Part shown: positions 13,440 to 25,400 of the stretch, one piece after another | Position numbering within the stretch: position 1 is the first letter of the stretch | Layout of the letters: each line of letters opens with the position of its first letter | NCBI GenBank assembly: GCA_026874595.1 | Contig: CM049315.1 | Span: 9,027,664 to 9,091,663 of the forward strand | DNA length: 64,000 bases | Reading direction: 5' to 3' | DNA from: Sipunculus nudus | Lineage: Eukaryota; Annelida; Sipuncula; Golfingiida; Sipunculidae | Notes under the pieces: model-generated | Seen by the model: only the letters and a program-made list of their open reading frames with translations | What the model was told of the DNA's origin: nothing | The model's database searches: none | Position numbers and translations under genes: made by a program

Positions 13440-13800
13440 AACGGGTGACGAATCAATCAGAGGGGACAGACAGTCCCCGGCGGGGGTTTAACTGGCCGGA
13501 TTTGACCGTAGTCAGGTCGCACGCTTTCACACGGGAAGCAGCGTGGGGTACAGACCGGATAGCCCCTTACAGCCGCCGTCTTTACTCACCACTTGTTTCC
13601 GCTAGGACTCCGGTGTTGGACCTGGAGCTCTCGATTAGGGCCCTCGGTCCCCACAGATCCCATAATAACTACCTGCCGCTCTAGTAGGCTTATTGCCGGC
13701 GATTTTCTAGAGAGTCACCGCTGTGAAATTAGTTTGCTTTGCGCCGCTTTATTTGTTTATGGATTTTGACGACGCCGCCATGCTCCCATCGTACATAGGC
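13440..13800. promoter_or_regulatory. GC-balanced, repeat-poor island (candidate regulatory DNA)
   Basis: The block is rich in CG dinucleotides and flanked on both sides by AT-rich DNA. A 79-codon frame (13445-13684, +) crosses it but has no recognisable domain. It may be a conserved non-coding element or an unrecognised exon. Confidence 0.25.
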
Positions 13801-14868
13801 TAATTTATGGACTGCGCACATTCCCTTTCAGATAACGCCCAAATGGTTCCAAACCGCGTAACAGCGTCTAGCACGTGGGTCCTTTATTGGCAAACCTTGT
13901 ACTTCATTATCTAATTTGTGCAATGAGACGAAAAGGAGACATGCAAATGCTTTACTTTTTTTCTCTTTTGAACTGAAAGCATAAAAACTGCTGACGAATT
14001 TGGCGACCAAAGTTGGCCTTGGAAATTCGGCACTTTCGTTGTCCGTTCTGGTTTTTTTTTTGTAGGAGGGACCGAACGGAAAGCGATTCTGATCCCATCT
14101 GCCATGAAGCATGTACGACCCCGGGGCATGGTGTTATGTTACGCGTATACATCAGGTGATCGGATTCTCAGAACCAATAAACGAATCCGGCTCAGAACCA
14201 TTAAACCAAACATTAAATATAACGACATCATGTGGTATTGAGTTTTTCATTGTTTCATGCTTATAAAGTGTTTCGTTGTTCAAAATTTATACAGTTCCAC
14301 ATTTAAACGCTTATACTCAATATTTCACTTCATTTTAGGAAAATGCCTTGTGTATTTTAAAATTAACGCCTTTAAGACGTAAATTACCGCGGCTAAAAAT
14401 TTAATAAAAGAATATGAAAATTTTCAAAAGAGTTACAATAAGGATTATTGAATAATAGGGGGAAATATTGACCAAAAATAATTTTTCCGAAACAGGTGAA
14501 TGGTAATATGAAGCTCCCCATATGCAACCAAACTAGGGTGGTTACTAGACGTGCAGGTATTTCTTCTATTAAAACATGGATCATTTCAGGTAGCTTTATT
14601 CATGCATGAAGTACGGTTACATTATTTTTTTGCATGGGCTGCTTCCAAACAATATATGTGAAACAATGCGAACAAAGTATACTTTGCATATAAAGTTACA
14701 CTGATATTACATTTTATTAAATCGGTTTTAATGTTTTACTCTATACCAATAATAAAACTGGAATAAAGTCTCCTCCTTATTATGTTATTTTATGAATGCA
14801 TCTCCTTTTATTGTATTTATCATATTCTTATTCACATATTAAGTTACATATATTATATTATTTTATAT

Positions 14869-14871
<3 letters not shown>

Positions 14872-14913
<42 letters not shown>
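14872..14913. repeat. (AT)n microsatellite
   Basis: About 20 uninterrupted AT units. Confidence 0.95.
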
Positions 14914-14916
<3 letters not shown>

Positions 14917-16850
14917 AATTTAACATGTATACCTATTAATAAATGATTTGTAAAACCAGCTATGTAAAAAATAAAATCATGGCGAAAGACGTCATTTTAG
15001 AAATTAATATTTACTATACATGTATATGAACAAGATTCTGTGGGACTTTTCTTCTGAAAAAAAATATATAATCCGTGATTTCACAAACTATATATTTTAA
15101 TTTTTGCTTAAGCTGTTATTTAATAAATGAGGAAAAATAGGAACGTACGGTATCGTGGAATGAAAATGTATCTAATGCAAAGACAGCGTTCACAATGTCC
15201 AATGTGCATGGTTAAAGCCCCGAATACATGAAGCGTTTTGTGTTTAATTTTATCCAGGGCAGCAAATGTCCCTCCCCTGCTCTTGTGACGGCGCGATCAA
15301 GCGCTGGTTTTATACATGCAGAGCACATCCAGCACTGCCCCGCAGTAAATGATCATCAATCACCGAAACCTCACAGAACAAATGTTAACAAAACCCTCCT
15401 GGCAGGTGGTAGCAGGAGAAAAGAAGAAAAGCTACAGAGTTGTCCGAACGAGTTGCCTTTCTCCACGGAACACCGGTCTCCCGGGAAGGAGGGCGGGCGG
15501 CGTGACAAATTACTGATCAGCCCCGTCCAGAACTATCCCCGTCCCAACCATCCGACAATAAAGAGATTATTTCAAGCCTAAGCGCCCACACGTTGTTAAC
15601 AGTCCCTCCTTGTACTGCATGCAGAATCAGCAAAACTGGCTGGTTCACTAATGACAATATATATATTTACGCTGATCCAATGTACACACTAGTTTGAGAT
15701 GGCCAAAACTGTATTTAATTATCACTTAAGTGTTTAATGTATGTATATGAAATGATATTTTTATTTACATATATGTGCATTTATACCTTGAACATATATG
15801 GCAACAGTATAGTATACACGACATTATTATGAAATTATATTATAGACCACAGGAACCATATATATGTATATATATATACGTGTACCGCGCGTATAAATTA
15901 AGTTTTCTATAACATAGGCTGGAAAAGTACATGTAAGCCTACACACACACACACACACACACAATGTAAAAACTGTTTAGGGACGCAGACCAGTAACGAA
16001 ATGCTTTATGTAACATATATAATAACACTAAAAACTGTGATATTTTTTATATTTAATTGATTTTTTTAGGAATAAATTTACTCCAGATCAAATTGCACCT
16101 ATAGCATCAGAAGAGTGCGTATATGCGTAGTTTTTTTTTCTCAATGGGTGGCGCGATGAATAAAAGACTGAAAGTTTTATCGTCGGTGCCTCAGCGTAAA
16201 GAGACTCTTATTGAAAGCAAATATTTCTCGCGGTAGGGGTACGGTATTAGATGCATATAATTTTATACGGATTCGGACAATACAGGCAATTACCGGCAGA
16301 GAAAATCAGCTTTGGAGCGGACGACCCGGCGCCGGCCGGGAGGAAACGAGCGGTGAACCCCGGCGTCTCCGTTTGTGTCAGTTCCATTGGCCGCATGTTC
16401 TTTCTTATTCTTAAACCTGCAAATTCTGGTCCCAGCGGAGTCAGTATACAAACTGCTGCCTTTGTGTGTTCTAATAGTTTTCAACACTAACACCCTGCCG
16501 TGTTGTGCTGGGGTTTGGTAATGGTTCAGTTTTGATGTTATTATTACGCGGGCTTTTCAGGCCTGTTATACGATATCTTTGAATTATTATGGAATGCGCA
16601 GGTATTTGGGAATACTTACACAAGCAGGAGACAGGAGTATACTGTAGAAATAATGCAGAAATATCAATGTATGTACACCTGGTTGTACACAAGGTGTAAC
16701 ATTATACAACTGATCGCTGCATGAAGCGAGTGTGTGCATGGGCCATGCATGCATGCGTTTGAATTTCAGTCATACACGTCAGAGTCCACTTACTATACTT
16801 TTAGGACAGAAACTATATAGAGACCCTTATTATAGTCAGAGATAGAGACG

Positions 16851-16852
<2 letters not shown>

Positions 16853-16883
<31 letters not shown>
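16853..16883. repeat. (GA)n microsatellite
   Basis: About 15 GA units lie immediately upstream of the foldback element that begins at 16915. Confidence 0.95.
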
Positions 16884-16884
<1 letters not shown>

Positions 16885-16914
16885 GTATTTATTTTATCAT
16901 TACATGTATATATA

Positions 16915-17153
16915 TTGGAGCCCGTTTGCGGATCTGGCCCATCTGCCGATGGGCTTGGCCCATATGAGGATCCGTTATTGGGCTGCCCATCTGCAGATGG
17001 GCAGCCCAATAACGGATTTGATACCATGCATTTTCTGGCCCATTTGCAAATGGGCTTGGCCCAATAACCGATTTTAGTTTTTGGTAGTAATACTTTATTA
17101 TTTTATTATCTTGGTGACTTTTGAACTCGGACAAACATTTCTCAGAACTTATA
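16915..17153 (+). repeat. Left inverted arm of foldback element 1
   Basis: The arm contains three palindromic modules: GCCCATCTGCCGATGGGC (16937-16954), the centre of a 48-bp palindrome (16970-17017), and GCCCATTTGCAAATGGGC (17038-17055). A plain AT-rich segment follows, containing GGTAGTAATACTTTATT and ending in TTCTCAGAACTTA, and it is matched in the right arm. Confidence 0.85.
16970..17017. repeat. Perfect 48-bp palindrome
   Basis: The 24-base half-site begins ATCCGTTATTGG and ends GCCCATCTG, and the next 24 bases are its exact reverse complement with no spacer. It could extrude as a cruciform or form a hairpin in single-stranded DNA. Confidence 0.95.
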
Positions 17154-18610
17154 TGAGTTCTACGTAATATCTAACGGATTCAAAATTATGGAATGGCTTG
17201 CTCTTTGGGTGTCCAACATACTTGTTATTCCCTTTAAAGCCAAGCCCGGAGAAGAGGTCAACAAGTATCTACAGGTAGTCCCTGTTGATAGTCTGACGAA
17301 CATCCACGGGAGGGAGGTGGACCATGCAGGATATCGAAAGACCTTTGCCCATGTAAGCGTTTCATTTATCATGCAAAGTGTATCCGTATTTAGTTGGTTG
17401 GTCAAACCTAAATGCATTTATCCTTAAGTGTTATTATAGTGTTAGTGACAACCAAATTAACTAGTAAGCACTCACAGAGCACATGCCTCCGCCACCGCCT
17501 GTATATATACGTACCCAGGCAAGTACACCCGGTTATATGACATGAAATTGTATATGTCCTTTGAGACAAAAAAGGTACAACCCTATCAAAATAGTGTGCC
17601 ATTTAAACCACCGTATTATCATCGTACTTTATTCAATTTATATAATATAGATTTTACATATATGATTATTGTCCCGTATCCAAACAGGTTCTATAAATAA
17701 GTTTAGAATAGTTCCTAGTAAGTTGAGCTGAAATTTTATTCGATAACAGTGTCCCACACAGATCGAAATTAATAATATGCAAGTATTAACTTCGATTATC
17801 GGTAGTTTTAACGTATAAATTTTATCACTTCATTATTTATCTTCTGAGTATAAATTATTATTATATTTATCCTAAATTGTTTAGATGGAGTCTTGTCACC
17901 ATTTACATTTTATATTTATAAATATATATTATATTTAATATATTAAAAAATAGTTATATATAAAACATCGTGATGATTGCTTGTTTCAGAGATCTGTTTA
18001 TTTATCAGTTGTATCTAATAAATTGTTATATATTAAAAAATTAAAAAAAATCAGTATGTAACTGTAAAAGATATGTAAAACATAAATAATCAATATGTGA
18101 AGTCCTCTTTACCAAAAATAAGTGAAAACAAACTGTAACAAGAAGTGTTATTGTGGTGATAATGCATGACTGTGATTGACTCTGAGATGAAATGACTCTG
18201 AGAGAGTGTTTGCTTCATATATAACTATTCTATTGTCAAAATGTATATGGTAACCTTGATATATATGTGGTTATTTAAAAATGAATTTGAGAAACTGATT
18301 TCGTACCATATATAATTGCTCTTTAGTAAAATTATTATGGTACCATGGAAGTCACATCTATATGGTAATGTATGTGAGATGTTTTTCGCAACAGCTGTAA
18401 TTACTCTTTGGTAAAAAATGAACCTCATTAAACTCTTAATACACGCGAATGCAATGTAAACTAATTAAGAATTGTGTGTAAAAAGTTATTAAATAAGGTA
18501 TTGTAACACTGAATGCACATCTATGTAGTTTTCTATGCACATCTGTGTAAGGTTGATGATAAAATTATTGATGCAAGTCTGTGATAGTGATTTATGTTTC
18601 AATAAACACA
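17154..18610. other. AT-rich core of foldback element 1
   Basis: No transposase or other recognisable protein is encoded. Degenerate internal repeats occur at 18215-18425, where words such as CTCTTTAGTAAAA and CTCTTTGGTAAAA recur about 95 bp apart. ATGCACATCTATGTAG and ATGCACATCTGTGTAAG are closely spaced at 18513-18552. Confidence 0.6.
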
Positions 18611-18826
18611 TTTAAGTTCTGAGAAAAGTTTGTCTTAGTTCAAAAGTCATCAAGATAATAAAATAATAAAGTATTACTACCAAAAAGTAAAATCGGTTAT
18701 TGGGCCACGCCCATCTGCAAATTGGCCAGAAAGTGCATGGTATCAAATCCGTTATTGGGCCAATAACGGATCCTCATATGGGCCAAGCCCATCGGCAGAT
18801 GGGCCAGATCCGCAAACGGGCTCCAA
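18611..18826 (-). repeat. Right inverted arm of foldback element 1
   Basis: Read on the minus strand, it follows the left arm from TTGGAGCCC to TTCTCAGAACTTA with scattered substitutions. At the site of the left arm's 48-bp palindrome it has only a 25-base version (18747-18771, ATCCGTTATTGG-G-CCAATAACGGAT), so the central module is missing. Confidence 0.85.
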
Positions 18827-19284
18827 CATATATATAAACACATTTATATTTCCATGCTGATGACAATATATAAATAAGAAAAGCATAAACTGTATACTGC
18901 CGAAGTCGCAAACATGCCCAAGAATTATAAGGCGACAGTAACACTGAAATACTATACTAGTATATAGTGTATAAATCGGCAGGGAATCGCGTCACGTCAG
19001 TATCACCATTAAAATACTGTTCTCCTTTCTTAATAACAAAGCACATTTTTCTCTTATATACGATGATAATGAAATGGTTACGTATGTAAACGAAATCGTG
19101 GCATATAAAATTATATATGACGTATATTTGCATGATATTTCTTTGTTTACGTATATAGGCAGGGCCACTTGTGTGTTTTATAGCGAGCACAATCTCATGC
19201 CGCAAGACTGACACATGTAGGAGTTTGAATGTGCGGAGAAGTGCATGTGCAAATTGACGTTACTGGACGGGCCATCCCGGCGGG
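18827..19284. other. AT-rich spacer between the two foldback elements
   Basis: Nothing recognisable was seen; a minus-strand frame of 85 codons (18957-19214) has no known domain. Confidence 0.5.
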
Positions 19285-19319
19285 CCGGTGTAGCAGGCCA
19301 GAATAGCCCCCCTCGATTG

Positions 19320-19450
19320 TATACCCGGGTATAATCTGGCCTAGCCAAAACTATACCCGGGGTATAAAATGGGCCAGGCCAGATCATACCCCGGGGTATA
19401 TTCTGGCCTAGTCCATTTTATACCCCCTTAGGCTCGATTATACCCCTTGT
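19320..19450 (+). repeat. Left palindrome array of foldback element 2
   Basis: TATACCCGGGTATA (19320-19333), a 15-base variant (19352-19366), ATACCCCGGGGTAT (19386-19399) and half-sites after 19418 follow one another at about 33-bp intervals. They are separated by CTGGCCTAG-type words. Confidence 0.85.
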
Positions 19451-20128
19451 TGCTTTTAAAAGCTGTGCTTTATACCTTAAACAATTGTATTTTTTTACGA
19501 AATGACTCGCCTTCTGTCAGTGTTTTTATTAATTTAATGTAATAATCGAGTGTATAAGTGAATGATATCTAAGGTCGATCGGTATGTAGGTGTGTATAAA
19601 CGCGTTATACTACATAACAGTGTTATGTCTTTGGATTTTCCGAAATTATATCATCATCCATTATGAGAGTTCAAGTTAGTTCAAACCGACCACACAATAT
19701 CCACATTTAAAATAACTCTATCTGCAAATAGTAACACGATGTACAAATATTTATAAAAGTATATAAAATGACAGTGCTAATGTAATTTCAATTGAATAAA
19801 TTTTGGCTTAAGGAAGTTACTAAATATGTTATTCTCTATAGTTATTTCGTATCAAAACTAATATTGTAAGTTTTAAAGTGACAGTGTTGAATTAAACTTA
19901 CATTTAAATTCACACATGATTCTGATATCATGGATATTCCAAAGGATGAATGATCCATGGTTTGGAGTAGCCCCTAATTATTTTAATCTGATATTTAATA
20001 ATGCGTGGTGATAGAAAATAGATATTACAAATAATTTATAAGAATTAAGATTAGGTATGTTTAAATACTGTTGATCAAATGGATATCCGCATCTGGCCTG
20101 ATACAAGTCAGTTTCTGTGATTCGTGTC

Positions 20129-20260
20129 AGGGGTATAAATTGGCCTGGAGGGGTATAAAACAGCCTAGGCCGGAATATACCCCGGGGTATAATCTGGCCT
20201 AGGCTAAAATATACCCGGGTATAAACTGGGCAGGGGGTATAATCTGGCCTGTTACACCGG
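20129..20260 (-). repeat. Right palindrome array of foldback element 2
   Basis: TATACCCCGGGGTATA (20176-20191) and TATACCCGGGTATA (20210-20223) are perfect palindromes. GGGGTATA half-sites flank them at about 20130, 20150 and 20233, and CTGGCCTAGGCT separates them as in the left arm. Confidence 0.85.
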
Positions 20261-20840
20261 GAAGCGCTCTTCTTAATGGGGTGAGGTGGATGGCGGCAGC
20301 CTCGGCCAGCTCCACGCGACTTCACCATCTATTAGGACTGGCCTTTGCCGCCTCAAACCTCTCTTGACATAAATACGTTCCCAGGAGAGGGCGCACCACG
20401 ACATTTGGTCACTTACGTGGTACCATGAGACCAGTTTAAACGAAAACCTTGTGCCCTGACTGAGGACGAACCCCTAACACCTAAAATGTGTCTACAACCT
20501 TTCTCTGGCTGTGTCCGTGAGCTGTCAAAAAGACATCGATAGATTCTGCATGCAACTGGCTGCTAAATCAAACCATCCTAATATAATAATTAGCTCCACC
20601 ACTACAAACACGCACAGAGACAAGTCATATATTTTTCAACTATCCATGGATTGTATTTGTTTCACAAACACATGGTAGATAAAAACAAAACAAGTTTTAT
20701 AGGTAATAATGGTCATGTGATACTATATTATGAAAACAACATGATCAGTAGTATAGGCGTTCCATAAAAACGAATTGTAATGTTTATATATAAGTTGTTC
20801 CTTGTAGACATTTTAGTATATAACGTCAATCTAATCATTC

Positions 20841-20843
<3 letters not shown>

Positions 20844-20882
<39 letters not shown>
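20844..20882. repeat. (GA)n microsatellite
   Basis: About 19 GA units, followed by a G run at 20890-20900. Confidence 0.95.
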
Positions 20883-20884
<2 letters not shown>

Positions 20885-21739
20885 GGGAAGGGGGGGGGGG
20901 TTTGAGGATTCTCACCATGCGGTGAAATTCCAGCGTTTGATAAATTAATATTTTTTTTGTTTTAATATGAACGACAAGTTCCCTCGATCTTTCACCAATA
21001 TGGTACATAAATATGAAATGTTACATATTTGATATTTAAAACTGCCAGAAAATAATTCCACTGGCTCAAGGTGTATTTCTTTATAAACATCCTGAAGATA
21101 TATCTACGTGTAACTGGTATACTCACAGGCATGTAAGTGAGTCGACGCTATACACAAGAAATAATAATACAATATACGCGACATCCAACAGATCTACATA
21201 AACCTATGAAGAGGAAAATATATCAATAGCTGTCAGTTGTCTATATTATATATTCATACACGCGAGATGAACTAAAGAAGATTCCCTGGTGTATGAATAA
21301 AACGGAATCACGTACCAGTGAATACAACAACCCCACACTTTCTTCGCAGTTGTTATCTTAGTAAAAACTCAGACCTGGCAGAGACATACACTGAGTCTAA
21401 CTTTTCGGTTCACCAAAAAGATACACAGAAGGTCTTTCAGATCAACTTCTTTTTTAAAGTTACCCGGTCTTCAGAGAGCAAATTGCTACACATGCATGAG
21501 CGGAGTACCAAACAACGAGTAGATATAGTAAATAAACATAACACTCTGGCATGGGGCATGCATGCGCGCCGGGGGAAAATAATACCATTGAGTTAAAAAG
21601 GCAGGTGTAGTTAATATTTGTCTGTTGGGAGCACTTTCTGGATGAAGTAATAGCCAGCGGCCCCGCCATCCCCAGTGACAGCACGCATTTCCTCTCAAGG
21701 AACTAAAGACTACTTCAAAGCCATTTCTTGTGCGCCTTT

Positions 21740-22460
21740 TGCGTCAATCGCTTACCGGGATGATCCATGGCCCATCAAAGAACAAGGCACCACTCTCCGG
21801 CTTGGCTAATTATCTAAATGTTAAGTCTATAATTTAGTTATCGGTTGAAAGCCTGAGTAATCTCATTAGTGACCTCGGTGCATGGCGAGACAGGAGAGAA
21901 AACAGGGCACCCAGGCTAGGAGCGGATCCTCCCGAAGACCTAAGTGAGAGAAATATTACCAATATGGACTTCTGCTTCAGAAGCCAGTCGAAGGTCCCCG
22001 AGTTTCTATGGCGCTGTCCCCCGGGGCCCTTTTTATTCGACAGTAGTAGCTTATTAGCCCGACAACGCCAGAATCCAATAGAGATAATGCACGCGATGTG
22101 AAAATACGGAATGTATTTACCAGAGTCTCGGGCCCTGCTGGGTGTCAGTAAGTCCGCGGCAATGTAATCAGTGTAATTGGACATAATGCCACACAAGAGA
22201 GTCTGTTCTCCGACAATGCTGTCCCAAATGACAGCACTATTGTCTTGTTTATAGCCAGGCCTTAATGAAACAGCATAATCGCTCAAATAGCTGCCGGGTG
22301 GAGCCTTTTCTGTTGCTCTCGCTATTTCCTCTTGTTGTTTGGAAAAGGAAACTGACAGTAGAAGGAGAAGAATTACTACATTGACTCCCTAGTTGCCCGC
22401 AGCTGGAAATTGTGGATCAAATAAAAAGCCATTGTGGTTGCTATTTGAACCTCGACGGGA
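21740..22460. promoter_or_regulatory. GC-balanced island with SOX-like palindrome
   Basis: This repeat-poor block lies about 7 kb upstream of the mab-21-like gene. It contains homeodomain-type cores (CTAATTATC, CTCATTAG, CTTAATGA) and several SOX-like words: ACAATG at 22213, CTATTGT at 22237 and CATTGTGG at 22431. The SOX pair at 22213-22243 is arranged as a near-palindrome around GCTGTC/GACAGC. Composition and words are observed; enhancer activity is inference. Confidence 0.35.
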
Positions 22461-25400
22461 ACAATAACCTATCCACAAAGAAATCCATATAAATCACTTT
22501 TAACATAAACACAAAATATTGCTCCCTTTTCTTAAAGTAAATATGTATGAAATAAGCCTATTTAAAATATTTCGTGGATAATCTCTCAACTTTAAGTTTA
22601 GGAGGCACTCCATCTCTCGTCTTGGTTTTATTTATTTTTACAATGGCCAACATAAATATATATACATAATTATGTTCAACGACTGTTAAAGGGTCTATAA
22701 GTTATTTTTTGTACAAATAATGTTATTGTAATAATAATACAAAGAATAAAACTGCAATGATATATTTTACAATCCATGGCAGTTTCAATCAGATATAATT
22801 TTAGACATACCAATCCATTCTATGAATATTCCACATATTTTTATAACAGGATACAATGAGGACATTTTTTAATTCTTTATTTATAATTCTTTCTTTGTTG
22901 CTGTATATTTTTCATGCGAATGACGCATGATATTTAATGCTTTAAAGAGAAATTCTTCCATTTTAAAACCATCTGATAGGTCTCATATGTTATTGCACGA
23001 GAGAGCGCATGCGCGTTAGTCAAAGCAATTGGTTTGCTAATTAATTTTATTAGGTGGACTATCTATGACTACGACAAAAAGTCAGGAGATCCCAAACCTT
23101 CATCCCCCTGACCTAAATATAAAGTATTTTCGGACGGAAACATGTAAACTCCCGCCATTTATTACAAATTGAATCTGTTCTTGAGCACTGGGGGCATTAT
23201 TTCCTCATATCTGCCTGTTTACAGGGCACCAGGGTCACATTCATCGAGCTTAAACTGTCTTGATGGACAGTAGCAACCATACCAAGTGGCGGGAAAGTTT
23301 TTTCAGGCTTGGGTATATGGTTTCAGACTGGCAGTGACGCTGAGGGGCTGGCCCAGGCCGTCCCGTGTGTTATTACCCCTATCGGCAGTCAAATGTCAGC
23401 CCCAGGGCAGCCACCCCCGCAGGGCTGCTACAGTATAGCACGTAATCTTCACAGCCTGCGTAAACACAGGGCAATTTGTCCCATAATGTTGCACATCTTT
23501 GTCGAAAACGTTTGTCTACCCCCCGCGTTTGTGTTACAAGGCATGTGACAACACTTAGCACCCTCCCGGAAAGGTCTCCAGTGGCAGGGAACAGCAAATA
23601 TGACAAAATGTTACAAGCCTAGAATAATCATTACCGCATGAGACTCTTACGATTGTGGGTAATGGTTTTGGTAGTGTATACTGCTATGAATATTGTCATT
23701 CAATCCATACATTACAAATCTACTTCATTTTACTCACCGTTCAGAGAGAAATTACTTTCTCATTTCTCACCAAGTGGATACTAATTATCTGAAGTTATAA
23801 GAAAAAAAAAACAAGCTATACAGCTATTAGAATTAACGTACAGATTTTTGTATGCAAAAGGAACAACAATATGAAAGAAGTGAAATTTTGATATGAGGGT
23901 CATACCTACAAACCAAGCCCAAGCCGCCCATGTATAAGACCTGAACCTTTGATATGGAGTTCTGGCTACAAACCAAGCGAAAACCCGGTCATAAGGTTTG
24001 AAACTTCGACAAACCAATTCCACATATACCTGACAGTTATCAACTTTGATATGTGAGTTTGCTTAAAAACGCACTTCATACAAAAAGACATTTAAAACCT
24101 ATAAGTCCATGCACCGTATCAGCCAAGAGAGGTGACGGCGTCTGTTTAGATGACACCCTGTGGTTAAACACAGTGGTGAATTTTTCAACCATGTAGCGAT
24201 CTCTGCGTGTGTAACCTGCGAACTGTCGATTAGCCTGAGGTCTGAATAAGAAACATCTTGGCCAGCGTAATGAAACTGTGATAACCCACCCATAAACAAA
24301 CAGCTAGCTGGTTTTCTTATTAACACAGGTATTTAAGACGATGAATAGTAGTTAGTGCGTCCATATGTTGGCGGATTAATGCCCCAAACGACGGGACCGA
24401 GACCAAGGATCCTATAAACGCCGGAGTTTTGCATGTGGCAGCGCGTATATACCAGCATTATAACCATATAGCTGCTCCACCCCAAAGCAATAATATCACA
24501 GGCTTGCTAGAAAGCGGCCGGCGTTCTTCACACCCATGTTTCGCATTAGTGGGTTCATATCTCGCGTCTGGAAATAATAAATCCCTCGGTTAGAAAAAGC
24601 TATAGAGTTCCCCTGCCGGTGTGCGTGTGATTGACAAGCCCAGGGCCGGCGCAGGCTCGAGAGGAAGGGACACAGCTGGCAGGGAGGAAGTACGCGAACA
24701 GTCCAGGTCAAGGCGAGCTGCTGTCCTGTTCTGCCACAGCCCTGCGACTACCCTGCCCCAGCACTGTCGTTACTGTCAACAGTCAAGTAGCATAATATCG
24801 CTAAATCATTTCTGATGTATTTGTTTGAAATTTCTTGACTCTAGTGACACAAAACAAATGTTTTCTCTAGTCTCTGGGTCAAGTGATATGTGTTACCGCA
24901 AAGCGTAAATAAACACAATACACGCCCAAATTGTAATACGAAGGCTGTAGCTATGGAATGTCTCACTGAACTCAGTTACCGTGACTGAAATACCCCTGAG
25001 ACTGGGGAACCAGTTCGATACTAGCTATTGGTAAAGGTGTTTGTCTTCGATATTTATATCTAAACGTGCAATAAAACACGTTTCTGCCCAAATCCCATTA
25101 TTTGAAGAAAATATATTACATGTAAATTCACTGACTAGACTAAGAAATCCGAAATACATGCAGAGAACTAAGTTTCTATTTTATGGTATATAACAGTAAT
25201 TCCCATTGGTCTGCAGAAAGATGTTTGTGATTAAAGTGATGTAACATGAAGTACTGCCTTCCTATGAATGTATCCATAGCTCTGACAGTTATGAAGAAAT
25301 GAACTTACGCTAACAGTTAATACATAATTTTAGCATACAATGAACAATGTATACGAAAACACATGTTGACTGACGTCATAAAGTCACGAAAAACAGTTGA

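Larger units (their letters stand above)
7092..16852. other. Non-coding DNA with low-copy islands and simple repeats
   Basis: No reading frame resembling a known protein was found; frames up to 123 codons exist, but with no recognisable domain. Simple repeats include a G run at 9781-9795, C runs at 9844-9856 and 10372-10387, (AT)n at 14872-14913 and (AC)n at about 15943-15962. A TTGGACCCCC word recurs at about 9890 and 9952 in a degenerate 61-bp duplication. GC-balanced islands lie at 9085-9480, 12480-12740, 13440-13800, 15240-15600 and 16290-16500. Confidence 0.6.
16915..18826. mobile_element. Foldback-type non-autonomous DNA element 1 (1.9 kb)
   Basis: The left arm (16915-17153) and right arm (18611-18826) are inverted copies of each other over about 215-240 bp, starting with TTGGAGCCCGTTTGCGG at both outer ends. 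The arms are dense in the palindromic word GCCCATCTGCAGATGGGC and variants. The core (17154-18610) is AT-rich. Its only frame of note, 79 codons at 17188-17427 (+), resembles no transposase. Long inverted arms with no transposase are typical of foldback elements or large MITEs. I cannot assign a superfamily from the terminal bases. Flanks on both sides are TATATA-type, so the target-site duplication cannot be read with certainty. Confidence 0.75.
19285..20260. mobile_element. Foldback-type non-autonomous DNA element 2 (about 1 kb)
   Basis: The outer ends are inverted copies: CCGGTGTAGCAGGCCAGA begins at 19285, and the reverse complement CCGGTGTAACAGGCCAGA is read from 20260. Each arm is a row of short palindromes of the TATACCCCGGGGTATA type alternating with GGCCTAGGCC-like words. 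They are spaced about 33 bp apart in the left arm (19320, 19352, 19386, 19419). The core (about 19450-20125) is AT-rich with no coding capacity. CCGG at both ends is itself palindromic, so whether it belongs to the terminus or to a target duplication is unclear. Confidence 0.65.

Noticed and set aside
17188-17427. 79-codon frame inside foldback element 1, considered as a transposase remnant
   Set aside because: No DDE or other catalytic signature and no zinc finger is visible, and the frame is too short to judge.
21834-22286. 150-codon minus-strand frame
   Set aside because: It has no recognisable domain. It overlaps a GC-balanced block where stop codons are naturally rarer.
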